In this document: positions 42,287 to 53,994 of the stretch, one piece after another
How positions within the stretch are numbered: the first letter of the stretch is position 1
Layout of the letters: every line of letters starts with the position of its first letter
Origin: Protopterus annectens
Taxonomy: Eukaryota; Chordata; Ceratodontiformes; Protopteridae
DNA: 64,000 nt
Assembly (NCBI RefSeq): GCF_019279795.1
Contig: NC_056739.1
Location: 12,089,968 to 12,153,967 of the forward strand
Direction of reading: 5' to 3'
Position numbers and translations under genes: made by a program
The notes under the pieces: model-generated
Seen by the model: only the letters and a program-made list of their open reading frames with translations
Told to the model about the DNA's origin: nothing
Database searches by the model: none

Positions 42287-42409
42287 TGGGGGAAGGAGGG
42301 TGGGATGTGATGAATGAAAGAAGATGAACAACACAGATGGAACGTTATGGTAAGACATAACTTCTTTATCTGATGTTGTTAATCTTCTTTCCATTCATCA
42401 CTGATGGGA
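42287..42409 (-). repeat. Purine tract plus ICR of DIRS copy G1
   Basis: GGGGGAAGGAGGGTGGG ends about 6 bp before the ICR. ICR halves join at TTT (42365-42367), the complement of the left-edge AAA. Confidence 0.88.
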
Positions 42410-42446
42410 CAGAATCCCAAGCTACCTTGAGGTCCATGGGCGGCCA

Positions 42447-43820
42447 TTATGGAAGAACATTCCTGAGTACCACTGAGCTGAAGGCAGCTCTCCCTCTGGA
42501 GACCAGGTCCAATTTGTAATGATTGATAAAGGTATGAGGTTTAGCACAAGTGGCTGCTGTGCAAATATCATCCAGGGAAGCCCCGGAATGGAAAGCTGCA
42601 GATGTTGCCATATATCTAGTGGAGTGAGCTTTAACCTTCGGTATAGGTTCATTTGTGAGGGAGTAAATAAAACGAATGCAGTCCCTCAGCCACTTTGATA
42701 ACGTAACCTTGGAAACAGAATTTCCCATTCTAGGTCCAGAAAAGGAAATGAAAAGCTGTTCAGATTTATAGATAGGCTTGGTCCTGTCTAGGTAGAATCT
42801 CAGTTGCCTATGTACATCCAAGGAATGCAGACAGTACTCTCCTTCATTGGAAAAATTCGGGAAGAACACAGGTAGGTCAATGGTCTGGTTAATGGAGAAA
42901 TCAGAGACAACTTTGGGGAGGAAAGATGGGTTCGTCCTGAGTGATACTCTGTCCTTATGGAAGACCAGATAGGGCCTGTTGATACACAATGCCTGCAGTT
43001 CTGAGACCCATCTGGTTGACATGATGGCTACTAAGAACAAAGATTTCCAGGAGAAGAACTTTAGGTCACACTTTGCTGCGGGTTCAAAGGGATTTTGAGT
43101 CAAAGACTGAAGGACTAAAGTGAGGTTCCATGGTTCCACAGGCTGTCTAACAGGAGGCCTGATATGAGAAGTTCCCTTGAGAAAGGCTTTACATAGACGT
43201 AAGGAGATGAGGGGAATACCATCTACACCACTGTGGAAATTAGAAATTGCTGTCTGGTGTACTCATACGGTAGAGGCAGAGGCTCCATTATCAAAAAACA
43301 CTTGGCCAGCAGCACTGCAGTCACTGGAACCAAATATGGGTCAAGCATGTTATCCTTAGACCAGATGGAAAACCTTTTCCATTTATCCTGATATAGTCTT
43401 CTGGTAGATGGTTTATGAGAGGCCAGAATGATGTCCTGAACAGGTGAGGTGAGATTAGCTTGCCTCGCAACTAACGGAAGTGGAGAAACCAAACAGTTAG
43501 CTTGAGACTGGACATATTCAGGTGGCTTAACCCGTGGGGGTGAGCAGTCAGGTTTGGACGAGGGTCCAGAATCCACAGTGGGTGTACTAGGTAAGGCCGG
43601 AGGAAGGGGAACCAAACTTGTCGAGGCCAGAATGGAGCTATGAGGATCACCTTGCTTCTCAACTGAAGAACTTTCTTTAAGAACTGTGGGATAAGTGGGA
43701 TGGGAGGATAAGCATAAAGAAGTCCCGTGGGCCAATTGTGGATCAGAGCGTCCCTCCGGCAGGGGGGGGGGGGGACAGGGCGAAATAACTGCTGCAATTG
43801 TTGTTTGATGGGGAGGCAAA
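42447..43820 (-). pseudogene. Tyrosine recombinase, copy G1
   Basis: 43223-43819 carries the N-terminal part (QDIILASHKPSTRRLYQDKW). 42447-43139 is a clean 230-codon catalytic half: MSTRWVSELQAL (Arg I present, R-R changed to R-W), VKAHSTRYMATS (His..Arg II), ATCAKPHTF (Trp lost to Cys) and NHYKLDLVSR (Tyr). A deletion near 43300 separates the parts. Confidence 0.82.
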
Positions 43821-45020
43821 GAGATCGCAGCAAGGCTGGCCCCAATGGCTGAGGATTTCTGTTGCCACCTCGGGACTGAGGGAACACTCGTGAGGCAGAA
43901 GGATGCATCTGCTTAGTTTGTCCACAATTACATTGGAGCTCCCTGGGATATGCGTTGCTATCAGAAAGCAGTCAGAAGCTATCACCCACTGCCAGATTCT
44001 CATGGCCTCTCGACATAGGGGGTAGGACTTGGTTCCTCCTTGCTGCTGATGTACCAGACCACTAACATATTGTCTGACTGAATTGCAATTGTCCCAGAAG
44101 GGAGAACCAGGTGAAATGCCTGCAATGCTAACAGCACCGCTCTCAGTTCTAGAATGTTGATATGCAGGTTGGCCTCTAGGGTGGACTATGCACCTTGGAT
44201 TGTCTTTCCCTGGAAATGGCCCCCCACCTGATCAGGGAAACATCCATGGTCACAATGGCCTTGGGCTGGGGAGACTGAAATGGGCGACTCCAAATTTCTG
44301 CATCTGACTTCATCCACCAAAGAAGGTCCTGCTTGCAGGAGTTGGTTATATAAATCTGGGAACTGAGAGGGTGATAGTTTGGGAACCACTGTGAAAACAG
44401 TAGCCATTGCAGGATTCGCATGTGCAGCTTCACAAGAGGCACTATCAGAACCGAAGCTGCCATGGATCCTAGTGCCTGAAGAACCTCCCTTGCTGAAACT
44501 TTTGTTTGACACAGAATCACATGGACCTGCAGCCTCAATCACTAGAGTCTGTGGGTTGGGAGTGACACTAGACAGGACTGGGTATTGAACACTGCTCCAA
44601 TGAATTCTATTTGCTGCATAGGAGTAAGGTTTGACTTCTCCCAGTGTACTGTTATGCCCAAAGTTTCTGCCAGAGAGAGCGTAGTGCAGGGCTGTTACCA
44701 GAAGATGCTTGGTGGGGGCAGTGAGGAGCCAGTCATCCAAATATGGAAACACACGGGATCCTTGTAGTCTCAAGTGAGCTGTGACCACTGCCATACACTT
44801 CATGAACACTCTGGGGGCTGTAGAAAGACCGAATGGCAGGGCACAAAATTGATGACTGGCTCCCAGCTGTAAGCAAAGCAGACTCATGGAGCATTTGTCC
44901 ATTTTGATGCGGTAATACACATTTGACAGGGTGAAACATCGGAAAGCTTTTTTGAAAGTTTTGGTTGACAAGAAAGGGGAAATAGTATAACCTCTGGTGA
45001 TTATACTCTGCATCCAACAA
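43471..45020 (-). pseudogene. RT-RNase H-(Dam-like) region, copy G1
   Basis: RT palm is present (CALPFGLSTAPRVFMKCM, YLDDWLL near 44740), but the fingers are gone: KKAFRCFT is joined directly to LSNVYYRIKMDKC, skipping the VPKK...DLS motifs. RNase H runs 43743-44538 in fragments and the terminal domain is at 43471-43908 (CCDLFASPSNNNC, LLYAYPPIPLIPQFLKK). A 13-G run at 43762-43774 adds a likely frameshift. Confidence 0.82.
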
Positions 45021-45148
45021 GCAGTGGTAATAGAGTAGCAGGCAGCTTGGTGCAGATAAAAACGACCCCCGACTCTTCCAGAGATAAGTAATCGGGCTGC
45101 TTTTCAGGAGCGCTGGTAAGGCTGTCCAGAGAAGGAATCCTTAGAGCC

Positions 45149-46361
45149 CTAGTTACGAGGACCCCCCTCTGCCCCTGTAGGGGCGGCTTCTGGAATTGTT
45201 ACCCCCCCCCTGCCCCTGGGGGTATCATTGCCATGTGCGGTACAGAAAGGACCCTGACATTTTTTGTGCCACTTTTTCCCACTCCTCTGATTCCTGGAAA
45301 AGGAACATTGAGGGTTGGAAAACCATAGGCCTATGGCAGACAGGGTCTTGCCATCTTGCTCGCACCTGGCTAGCGTGCCCTTCACCTTGGAGCCAAAAAG
45401 GGATGATGCTTCGATAGGAGCATTCAGAAAGGAAGACTTGAAGTAACCCATGAGGTCACAAATGCGCATCCAGGCATGACATCTCATGACAATGCCTGAA
45501 CCAGCCACTCTAGCTGCCCCTTTGGTTGCATGCAATAGCAACCTCATGGACAAGTTGAAAATCAATTCCAGGGTTGCAAGCTGTGAGGCAGCTTTATCCC
45601 TTACCTCATCAGACAGCTCCAGGGTTGTGAGCTGCGAGTGTTCCAGAGAGTTCGGAGATCAAGTCCCTCTGGAGCCTCATAAAATGTGCCAAGTAGTTCA
45701 GCGACCATATGGCAAAGGTTGCAGATGCGCAAACTCGCTTCCCAAGTCTGTCCACTGCCTGGGGCTTTCTGTTGGGTGGGTGGACAGCTGGACTCTCCTC
45801 AGCCAGGTTCTTTTTTGTGGCCGCTGCCACCACCATAGCATCAACTGGGAATCCTTTGGACCAGTGGGGGTTTTCCTCGGGCAGGGAAAGAATTTTGTCA
45901 GGTCTCCAAGGGATCGCCTCAATGGAATCAGGGTTCTTCCAAGCACGCTGCACAACGAGCTGGACAAGCTCGTCGGCAGATGGGGTCACCCAAGAGGAAC
46001 ATGACCAGGCGCGAAAAGCCAGCAGGAGCATGGACTCCTCAGATGAAGGGTTGGCGGGATTCCAGTCACCTCTCTGTTTTAGCATTTCAAGGATGTCTCC
46101 AAAAGAGACATCACCAGGAAGTGACCGTAGGGACCCTTCAACCATCATCGTAATCCATGTCTTCCTTTAGAGACTTCTCGGGCGAGTCTACATGCTTCCT
46201 CTTGCATGATCTCTTTTGAGGGGGCTCCTCAGTGGGGAACTCTGAGGAGGACTCGGAAGAGTGGGTACCCTGAACAGGGATGTCCTGCGGCTTCTCTGCC
46301 CGGTATCCCGGGGAGGTGGCCTTTGTCAGCTGTAGCTCCCAGCTGTAAGCAAAGCAGACTC
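45149..46361 (-). pseudogene. DIRS gag, copy G1 (N-terminus replaced)
   Basis: C-terminal gag: RSCKRKHVDSPEKSLKEDMD, DVSFGDILEMLKQR, PVDAMVVAAATKKNLAEE, SMRLLLHATKGAARVAGSG and FGSKVKGTLARCEQDGKTL. The normal 1.3-kb N-terminal part with the Cys/His module (compare G2) is missing. Instead, 46335-46361 is a 27-base copy of RT sequence from 44859-44885, followed by inverted CR1 monomer DNA. Confidence 0.82.
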
Positions 46362-46822
46362 TAACCCCCTGCTTTAAAGCCAGCTTTAGCGCGCTTTTGC
46401 GCTTGTAATTTAAAGTTTGTCCTGTTTGTTGCATTTACCTGTTGAGGCTGCACACTCAAGTGCGCTAGCCTGTGTTACATATTTATTGCATTTTTCTGCT
46501 GTTTGTTGCAAAAAAGAAAAAAAAATTATCCTTGTTTCCCATCTTTCCTGACCTAGAGTAGTCCAAATACAGGCTTTGCTGTATAAAGGGAGGCTTCTTT
46601 GTTCACCAGTGGCAGTGGGGAGCTTAGAGCAGTCTATCTATCCCTGGAGGAGTGTTCCCAGCACAAGAATCTGGTAGTCTATTGGCCGTTTTGGGCCAAT
46701 TTCTAGCTCTTTCAAGTCCCCCTGTATAAAACCCGCTTTGGCGTGGGTTGTGCGCTTGTTACTACTCAGCCAAGCTCCTCGTGGTCCTGCAGAGTGGTGC
46801 TAGCAGCAGAGAGGCTAGATTA
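46362..46822 (+). mobile_element. Inverted CR1 monomer segment inside copy G1
   Basis: 461 bp matching, in reverse complement, 23090-23493 joined directly to 29682-29736. It therefore contains the DIRS D target before insertion (AAA at 46412-46414 on this strand) and shares the deletion of monomer 3. It replaces gag N-terminal sequence. Confidence 0.85.
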
Positions 46823-47069
46823 GGAAAGAAAAGGAAATACCAACTGTGGTATTGGAGGAATACCACAAGGGTAAAGTGAGAGGGCTGTACCAACAATGGT
46901 ACCTGAAAGATTACCAACAGGTAGAGTAAGGGAGAAGACCGAACAAGATCTAATTGTAATTTAACACAAGGAATAAAGCAAAAAATTTCAAAGAGTTTTT
47001 CACACAAAATATCAAAAAAGTTTTCACTTAGCTCTGAGCTCAGCTGAAACATGGCTTTATGGCTATGCG
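46823..47069 (-). promoter_or_regulatory. 5' leader of DIRS copy G1 with hairpins
   Basis: Two perfect stem-loops with TACCA / TGGTA cores (46836-46853 and 46887-46902), parallel to those of G2. No coding signal. Confidence 0.6.
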
Positions 47070-47231
47070 GCAAACAAGATCTGGGGTAAAAGGGAGAATG
47101 GCATTCTGGGTAGAGGTTTAACTTGAGAGTTTATTTGGCTGGCGCGAGCTTGGTAATCATCCAACTCGGTTCCGAGAGCTCAGAGCCAAACCCAACAGTG
47201 ATGAATAGGAAGAAGATTAACAACATCAGAT
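47070..47231 (-). repeat. Right ITR of DIRS copy G1
   Basis: GCAAACAAGATCTGGGG start and ACAACATCAGAT end; hairpin words GGTTCCGAG / CTCAGAGCC. Confidence 0.85.
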
Positions 47232-48194
47232 CAAGTTTTAACAAGGCTAGCCCAAGTGACCAAAAATGAGACATAAGCAGACAGAGACCACTCGAGAGCA
47301 TGACAGTAGATCTGCTTAGCCTATCTGCTAGCCAGTTGGATCTCCCTGGTATGTGCAATGCCATTAGAAGGTGACTGGAATCCATGGCCCATACTTTCAT
47401 GGCATCTCTGCAAAGTGGGTAACACTTGGTTCCAGATGTACCAGACTATTAAAATATTCTCTATTAGCTATCACTGTCAGAGGCAAAAGGTCCTGAAATT
47501 CATGCAATGCTAGAAGGACCGCACTCATCCCCAGAATGTTGATATGAAGGCTAGCCTCTGATTGATTCCAAATTCCCTGGACAAATCCATCCCTCAAAGT
47601 GACCCCCCCACCAATACAGAGTGGAACAATCTGTGGTAATTAATGCAGATGGGGGGGTGGAACAGAAGGATTTCCTATGATAGGAAAGGGGGATGTTAGC
47701 ATGTTAGCTGTGTCTACTGTGTGGACAACATCCACTGGACTATTCTCATATGTAGTCTGGCACCATGAATCATGGAAATTGAAGAGACCATGAGGCCCAT
47801 AACCCTTAAAACCCTCTGGTTGGGAGGGTGGCCTAATGGTTAAGGTGTTTGCCTTACAAGCACAAGGTGCAGGGTTTGAGTCTCACAAGTTATAATTGGC
47901 TAGGCTTCAAATAGCTTGGAAGGGCAGTTAGCCTAGTACTAATCTATGAACCTATCTATGAACCTATAAAACTAGCACAGCAGGGAGCTTCTGATGTAGG
48001 TAATGTATGCAAACTGACTGTGGAATGGAGGATCATATTTCTGGTGTGAGAAACACTGGACATGAAGTTGTGCTATGTCCATGGCAACTGGTAAAAATGA
48101 TATGTTGTGTGGGTTGAAGATATGAGCTTCTGAAGTTTACAGAGATATCTAAGGATAGGCAAAGCTGTAAAATGTAATCTCTGGCTGGTAGTAA
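47232..48194 (-). pseudogene. Old DIRS H, piece 2: RNase H and RT tail
   Basis: 47397-47597: GIWNQSEASLHINILGMSAV, an RNase H core (E to G at LHINVLEMRAV). 47131-47400: ALHIPGRSNWLADRLSRSTV. Upstream, about 48100-48194 reads LLPARDYILQLCLSLDISVN like the RT tail, and continues across copy E at 54438 (YLDDWLLVATTK). A SINE sits at 47822-47968. Confidence 0.78.
47822..47968 (+). mobile_element. tRNA-derived SINE with CR1-type tail
   Basis: tRNA-like head with an A-box-like TGGCCTAATGGT, an anticodon-stem-like GCCTTACAAGC (compare tRNA-Val UAC) and the B box GGGTTTGAGTC. The tail GGCTAGGCTTCAAATAG...GGGCAGTTAGCCTAGTAC and CTATGAACCTAT repeats match the CR1 3' end at 17806-17870 in order. It is inserted in old DIRS H. 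It is not a functional tRNA gene: the acceptor stem cannot close. Confidence 0.8.
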
Positions 48195-48383
48195 TAAGAA
48201 GTTATGTACCTACCATAACGTTCCATGTTAGTTGTCTTTTCTCGCCTTCTTTCTTGCTTGATGGGTTCGGAGCCGATCCCTCGGCTCCGACTCGGCACTT
48301 GCTAAGCTCGTGAGTCACTTTTACCAGCTCGAGGCAGCCCCATATCCCATGATGCAAGGCGGTAAGTACCCAGATCTCGTTTG
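48195..48383 (-). repeat. Left ITR of DIRS copy E
   Basis: TAA-GAAGTTATG tip, palindrome GTTATG-N7-CATAAC (48201-48219) and hairpin TCGGAGCCGA-TCCC-TCGGCTCCGA. Confidence 0.92.
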
Positions 48384-48515
48384 ATGACAAAGGGCAATAG
48401 CACCAAGCAAAAAACACTTCCCAAAGGAAGAAAGAAAACTTACAGGATGGAAGAAGGACCAGGTCTGAAAGGTCTTCAGCATAATAATTTCTTATAACAA
48501 GGTCTGTCCAGGCCA

Positions 48516-48639
48516 GGGGGAAGGAGGGAGGGTCGCAAGAAAGAAGGCGAGAGAAGACAACTAACATGGAACGTTATGGTAGGTACATAACTTCTTAATG
48601 TTAAGTTGTCAATCTCGCCTTCATTCTTGCTTGATGGGA
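48516..48639 (-). repeat. Purine tract plus ICR of DIRS copy E
   Basis: GGGGGAAGGAGGGAGGG (48516-48532) abuts the ICR. The halves join at TTA (48595-48597), the complement of the left-edge TAA. Confidence 0.9.
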
Positions 48640-48669
48640 CCACGTCCCTAGCACCTCTATCCTGGGTGG

Positions 48670-49714
48670 CTCAATGGAACAGACTCTTGAGGACTGTAGA
48701 GCCAAAGCTGGCTCTGTCCCTGGAGGCCAAGTCCAATTTGTAATGGGAAACAAAAGTGTGAGGAGTGGCCCAAGTGGCGCTGCACAAATAGTGTCTAAAG
48801 GAAGTCTAGCTTGAAAGGCTGTAGAAGTAGCTAAGCTCCTAGTTGAATGTGCTTTAGGTTTTGAGCACAGCTGTTTTCCCCTGAGCAGATAAATTTCAGA
48901 GATGACCGAAGAAAGCCATCTGGACAAGGTCACTTTAGAAACAGGAAGGCCTTTTTATTATCCGCATAGGAAACAAAAGTTGATCAGAATTTCTAAATTT
49001 TTTTGTTCTGTCCAAATAATATCTAAGTTGACGGTGGACATCAAGATAATGTAGCTTTTGCTCAGCTCTGTCTGAATAGTTTGGGAAAAATACAGGAGAT
49101 CAATGGATTGATTCAAATTGGTCTTTGAAGCGACCTTAGGCAAAAAGGTTGGATTAGTTCTCAAAGATACTCTGTCTTTGTGAAAAACCAAATAGGGGTC
49201 GAACCGATAGAGCATGAAGTTCAGACACCCTCCTGGCGATGTAATAGCCACTAGGAATAAAGTTTTCCAAGAAAGAAATTTCAGGGAACAAGAAACAGCT
49301 GGCTCGAAGGGGAAGAATCAAGGATGTCAGCACTAAATTTAGATCCCACTGAGGAGGAGGATTCCTGATTGGAGGCTTTAGTAGGAAAATTCCTTTCAAG
49401 AAGGCCCTGCAGAGCCTATGGGACATAATATTATGATCTGCTATCCCGACATGAAAGTTGGAGATAGCAGCCAATTGAACTCTGACTGTGGAAGAAGAGG
49501 AGCCTGCATGAAAAATCTCTGCTAAGAAGTCCAGGACTGCCTGAACAGGGGCAGTGAAAGGATCAATATTCTTGGCCTTAGCCCAATAAGAGAAACGTTT
49601 CCATTTGCTTGTATAAATCCTCCTGGTAGAGGATTTTAATGAAGCTACTATGATGTCTCTAACTGGGTTAGAGATCAAAGGAAGCCTGGCTAAGGAAGGA
49701 AGTGGAGCAACCAT
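48670..49714 (-). pseudogene. Tyrosine recombinase, copy E
   Basis: 49154-49714 gives the N-terminal half (RDIIVASLKSSTRRIYTSKW, KRFSYWAKAKNIDPF) and ARRVSELHAL (Arg I). 48958-49251 and 48601-48933 continue out of frame with KAHSTRSLATSTAF (His..Arg II). A one-base loss in ICAAPLGPL shifts the frame before the Trp and Tyr motifs. At least three frameshifts. Confidence 0.86.
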
Positions 49715-51753
49715 GCTGTGAGGTTGAGAGAAGGGATAGACCGGTGCAGCTGACCCGATGGTGAATCAGAAGATCTGGCACTGGGTCCAGATGCCACAGC
49801 TGCACCAAAAGGTGATGATGGAGGAACGGGAACCAAACTTGTCGAGGCCAGTAAGGGGCAATGAGAATCAATTTGGCTCTCAAAACGGTAGCTTTCTGGA
49901 TAACTTGAGGGATCAGAGGAAATGGAGGGAAGGCATAAAGAAGTCCCTGGGGCCAATCCTGGGTCAGAGCGTCTCTGGGGGGATGGCCTGGTAGAGGGAA
50001 GAGACAGAAGAAGTCTGGACATTTGCTGTTTTGGGGAGTAGCAAAAAGATCGCAACATGGACGACCCCATTCCAGAAAAATCTCTTCCGCTATAGATTGC
50101 TTGAGAGACCACTCGTGAGGCATGAGAATAGCTCTGCTCAATCTGTCCGCTACAATGTTGGTTTTCCCAGGGATATGCATTGCTACCAGAAACCGATGAG
50201 AGGAGATCGCCCATTGCCATAGTCTGAGCTTCTCGACACAAGGGGTAGGACTTGGTTCCGCCCTGTTTGTTGATATACCAAACTACAGACATGTTGTCTG
50301 TGTGGACTGCAATTGTCCCTACGGGAAGAAAGTCGTTGAGGGTTTGCAACGTTAAAAGCACTGCTCTCATCTCCAGGACATTTATGTGCAGATGGTACTC
50401 GAACGGCTGCCACGTCCCATGAACCATCCTGCCCTGATAATGATCCCCCACCCGATCAGGGAGGCATCCGTGGTGACAGTGGCTATCGGGGATGGGGGTA
50501 CAAAGTACCTGCCTTGGTGAACCTGAGGAGATGTGATCCACCAAGCAAGATGATCTTTGCAAGTCTGTGTCACCAGAATCTGGTGACGATAGGAAGTTGT
50601 TGGTACGACCACTGTGTGAACAGCATCCACTGAAGAAGGCGCATGTAGAATCGAGCCAGGGAAGAAGAGTAATGGCCGCAGCCATGAGGCCTAATACCTT
50701 TAGAACCATTCTGGCCTGTACTTTCTTGTTGGCCAGAATGATCCTGACATGACTCTGAATGTCTGAAACTCTTTGATCTGTAAGGGTAGCTGACATCCGA
50801 ACAGTGTTTAAGTTTGCGCCTATGAAGGTAATAGACTGGCAGGGCGATAAGGATGACTTTTGAAGTTGATCGAGATGCCCAAATGAGAACAAAGATTTAT
50901 TGTGTAATCCCTGGCTTGTATAAGCTGATGCCTGGTGGTGGCTGACAGGAGCCAGTCGTCGAGATACGGAAACACCTGCAATCCTTGACGTCTCAGGTGA
51001 GCCGTGACCACTGCCATGCATTTGGTGAACACTCTGGGGGCTGTAGTGAGACCAAAGGGCAGGGCTCTGAACTGGAAATGACTGGACCCCAGCCGAAAGC
51101 GGAGAAATCTCCTGGAGCGTCTGTGAATTTTGATGTGATAGTACGCATCATGAAGATCTATTGAGCACATCCAGTTGTCCTTCTGTAAGAAGGGCAGAAT
51201 TGACTGAAGAGTGACCATTCGGAATCTTGTCTTCCTCACAGACTTGTTGAGTCTGCTGAGATCCAATATTGGTCTCCAGTCTCCCGTCTTTTTGGGGACC
51301 AAAAAGAACCTTGAGTAGATTCCGGCTCTGAATGGTCTGTTGTAACTGGCTGAATGGCTCTTTTGCAGTAGTTTTGAGACTTCTAACTCTGCAATTTCCC
51401 TTAGACCGGGTGGTACATCTGGAAGGGAATTTGAGGGGAAAGGACTTTCCTCGAAAGGAATTATGTAACCCTTGGATATGATCGACTGTACCCATCTGTC
51501 TTGAGTGAGGGAATGCCAGGCTTCTGGGTACAGTGATAATCTTCCCGACTGCCTCCAAGGAGGGACAGCCGGGCAACATCTCAGGGATGCTGAAAGGGCT
51601 TGTCAGAGAGAGGCTCTCTGTTTCCCTGGTTTTTTGGACCCCCTCTGCCTCTAGAGCGGCGTCTGTTGTTGTTACCCCCTCTGCCTCTAGGGGTAAACTG
51701 ACCACGTGAATCCGGCGTGACCCCTTGGGATTTAGGGAACCACATTTTTCCAC
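49690..51753 (-). pseudogene. RT-RNase H-(Dam-like) region, copy E
   Basis: RT is best at 50820-51302: VPKKTGDWRPILDLSRLNKS, MCSIDLHDAYYHIKIH, LPFGLTTAPRVFTKCM and YLDDWLL near 50960. RNase H and the terminal domain are at 49668-50630 in alternating frames (LHINVLEMRAVLLTLQ, TDNMSVVWYINKQGG, ADRLSRAILMPHEW, CCDLFATPQNSKC, LIAPYWPRQVWFP). Confidence 0.88.
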
Positions 51754-53994
51754 CCTTCTGTCCTTTGGGGTAAGGTCTAGAAGGGGTGGAAAGACGGACT
51801 CCTACAGCAGAAAGAGTCTTGCCGTCCTGCTCGCACCTGGTCAAAGTTTCCTTCACCTGAGGGCCAAACAAAGCTGACCCATCAAAGGGAGAATTTGTGA
51901 AGGACGCCTTGAAGGGATCTGCAAAGTCACATAGCCGCATCCAGGCTTGGCGTCTAAGAGCCACACCTGTACCTGCTTGGCTCTACTGCCTCCATCAGCA
52001 GCATATGATATTAGCCGCATGGAGGAGTTTGCAATGGAATTAAGGGTTCCTAGCTGCGAAGCAATTTTTCTTGAGCTCCTGCAGCTGTAGGATCCTGTAC
52101 TACTTCACCCAGCTCCTTAAGGATATCCCTCTGGAGTCTGGTGAAGTGACAAAGGTAATTCAGCGAACGCATAGCAAAGGTCGCTGAGGAAAACATCCGC
52201 TTACCGTACCTATCCATGGTCCTAGAGTCCTTATTAGGAGGATGGGCGTGCGGAAGGATCTGCAAGTTCCTTCTTGGTGGCAGCAGCCACCACCATGGCA
52301 TCAGCGGGGACACCCTTAGTGAGGAATTGCTTGTCACACGGGGCAGTGATAAATTTTGAAGGCCTCCTAGGGACTGGCTCTACAGAGTCAGGAGCTGCCC
52401 ACGCCTTCGGGCAATAACCTGCATAAGGGGTCGAAGGCGGAGACACCCAGGAGGTGGAGGGCCGAGATCCAAACGCCTCTAGGTATACTGACTCATCCTC
52501 AGAGGGATTGTTGGTGGGCCAGTTTCCCCTCTGTTTAAGGAGTTCTAGGATGTCTGAGAAGGAGACATCCTCAGAGGGGGATCTAGGGGACCCTCTGACT
52601 CATCAAAGTCAGTATCTGAAGTGACAGACTCGGGGGAGTCTACATGTTTCCTCTTACAAGTCCTCTTCCTAGGAGGATCTCCCGAAACATCAGGAGAATC
52701 CTCGGAAGAGGGGGAAATTCCCAATGGGGAAACCTGAGGTGGAGGATCTCTGGGTCCTGTAGCAAGAGAAGTGGCAGAGATGTCAACAGGCACTATAGAG
52801 GGAGGAGCTAGGGGAACAGACTGCTGACTGATACCAGTGGCCAGCACACTCTTCATCACCTCGAATGCTCCCCTCCCAGGCAGGTCCGAGAGAACCTGTT
52901 CCGAAGAACTAGGAACTCCAGGGACCACCGAAAGGGAAGTCTCCGAGGCAGATGTCGGAGCCGAGCTCACCAAGGCCGAGGCTCCAAGGGGAAGAGCGGG
53001 TTCGGACAAGGGTCCGATGCCACTCACCCCCTCGGAGGAGACCATGGAAGCCCGACCACCGAATCCCTCTAAGGAAGGTCTCGAAGAGGAGATAAGAGTA
53101 GAGGCTGAAGGAACAGAAGGGGGTATCTGTCCTCCAGCCGTAGCAGTAACCATTCGAAGACTCCAACTCCAAGCTCTGGGGTAGAGTTGAAGGAGGAACT
53201 GTAACGGGGTGTGGACCAACAGTCATCTGTTGAGACGGACTATGTAACATTTGGGCCAGTGCCTGTGACTTAAGTAATCTACTGACCACTCTCTCTAAGT
53301 CATGGTCTGAAAGCCTGGATGACCTTGAAGATCGGCTCCGATGGCTCCGTTCGAAGGAGAGGTGAAGCCGGAGCCGAAGTATCGGCTCCAAGGAAGGAGA
53401 CCTCGACCTCTTCCTGGAATGAGCCATCGGAACCGATGAAACTATAGACCCTGTCGGAGCCGACAACTTATCGGAGCCGACAGGTAGCCTCGATGCATCG
53501 GCTCCAGCCGGAGCCGATACAACCACAAAAGTAGCGGTGGCGGAGCCGAACGGAGCCGACACCGATGCCTGTGCCACATGGTGGTCGGAACCGATCGGAG
53601 CCGACACGAAGTGGTCGATGCAGAATCGGCACCGATAGCCATCGGTGCGAAGGCTTAGTTAAGCCAGAATTGGCTCCAGCCGAGCCGATCTCGACTCAGA
53701 ACGAGTCGGGCGAGGCCGCAGGCTTTGACACAGAAGCCTGGGCCTTGGAAGATTTGGCAGATTTGGATGGAGCCGACTTAGCCGGAGAGCCCTCCGGCTT
53801 AAGAAGGCCCCTAAGTATCAGTTTGTTTCTTCTTTCCTGCAGGACTCTCTGGCTGAAGGAATGACATATAGCACAGGAGTCCTGCAGGTGAAGAGGCCCC
53901 AGGCAATACAGGCAAGAAGTGTGACCGTCTGTCAGAGACATCTTCTGACAGCACGAGTCACACTTCTTAAAGCCTGAGACCCTCTCTTTGACAT
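51581..53994 (-). pseudogene. DIRS gag, copy E
   Basis: The ATG at 53992-53994 (MSK) is followed by a one-base frameshift into VSGFKKCDSCCQKMSLTDGH, CLYCLGPLHLQDSCAICH. The low-complexity block (52909-53640) is extremely rich in GGAGCCGA and TCGGCTCC, including the palindrome ATCGGCTCC-AGCC-GGAGCCGAT near 53500. Then KRTCKRKHVDSPESVTSDTD (52620-52680), the LAP2-alpha-like domain (52050-52450, PVPRRPSKFITAP) and FDGSALFGPQVKETL (51581-51964). Several frameshifts. Confidence 0.85.

Larger units (their letters stand above)
42011..47231 (-). mobile_element. DIRS retrotransposon copy G1 (deleted, rearranged)
   Basis: Left ITR 42011-42195, ICR 42310-42409, YR, RT with internal deletion, gag whose N-terminal part is replaced by foreign sequence, and right ITR 47070-47231. 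Same family as G2 (tip GAAGTTA, end ACAACATCAGAT). Removing it joins H pieces 1 and 2 within the RNase H / terminal-domain boundary. Confidence 0.92.

Noticed and set aside
45486..46170. Overlapping plus-strand ORFs over copy G1 gag
   Set aside because: Antisense of the LAP2-alpha-like gag domain; not conserved as proteins in the other copies.
47822..47900. Functional tRNA-Val gene
   Set aside because: Box A and B are present but the acceptor stem does not pair and the sequence runs into a CR1-type tail, so it is a SINE.
53330..53700. CRISPR-like array of short repeats
   Set aside because: Words are 8-10 bp, irregularly spaced, in both orientations and inside a coding region of a eukaryotic retroelement.
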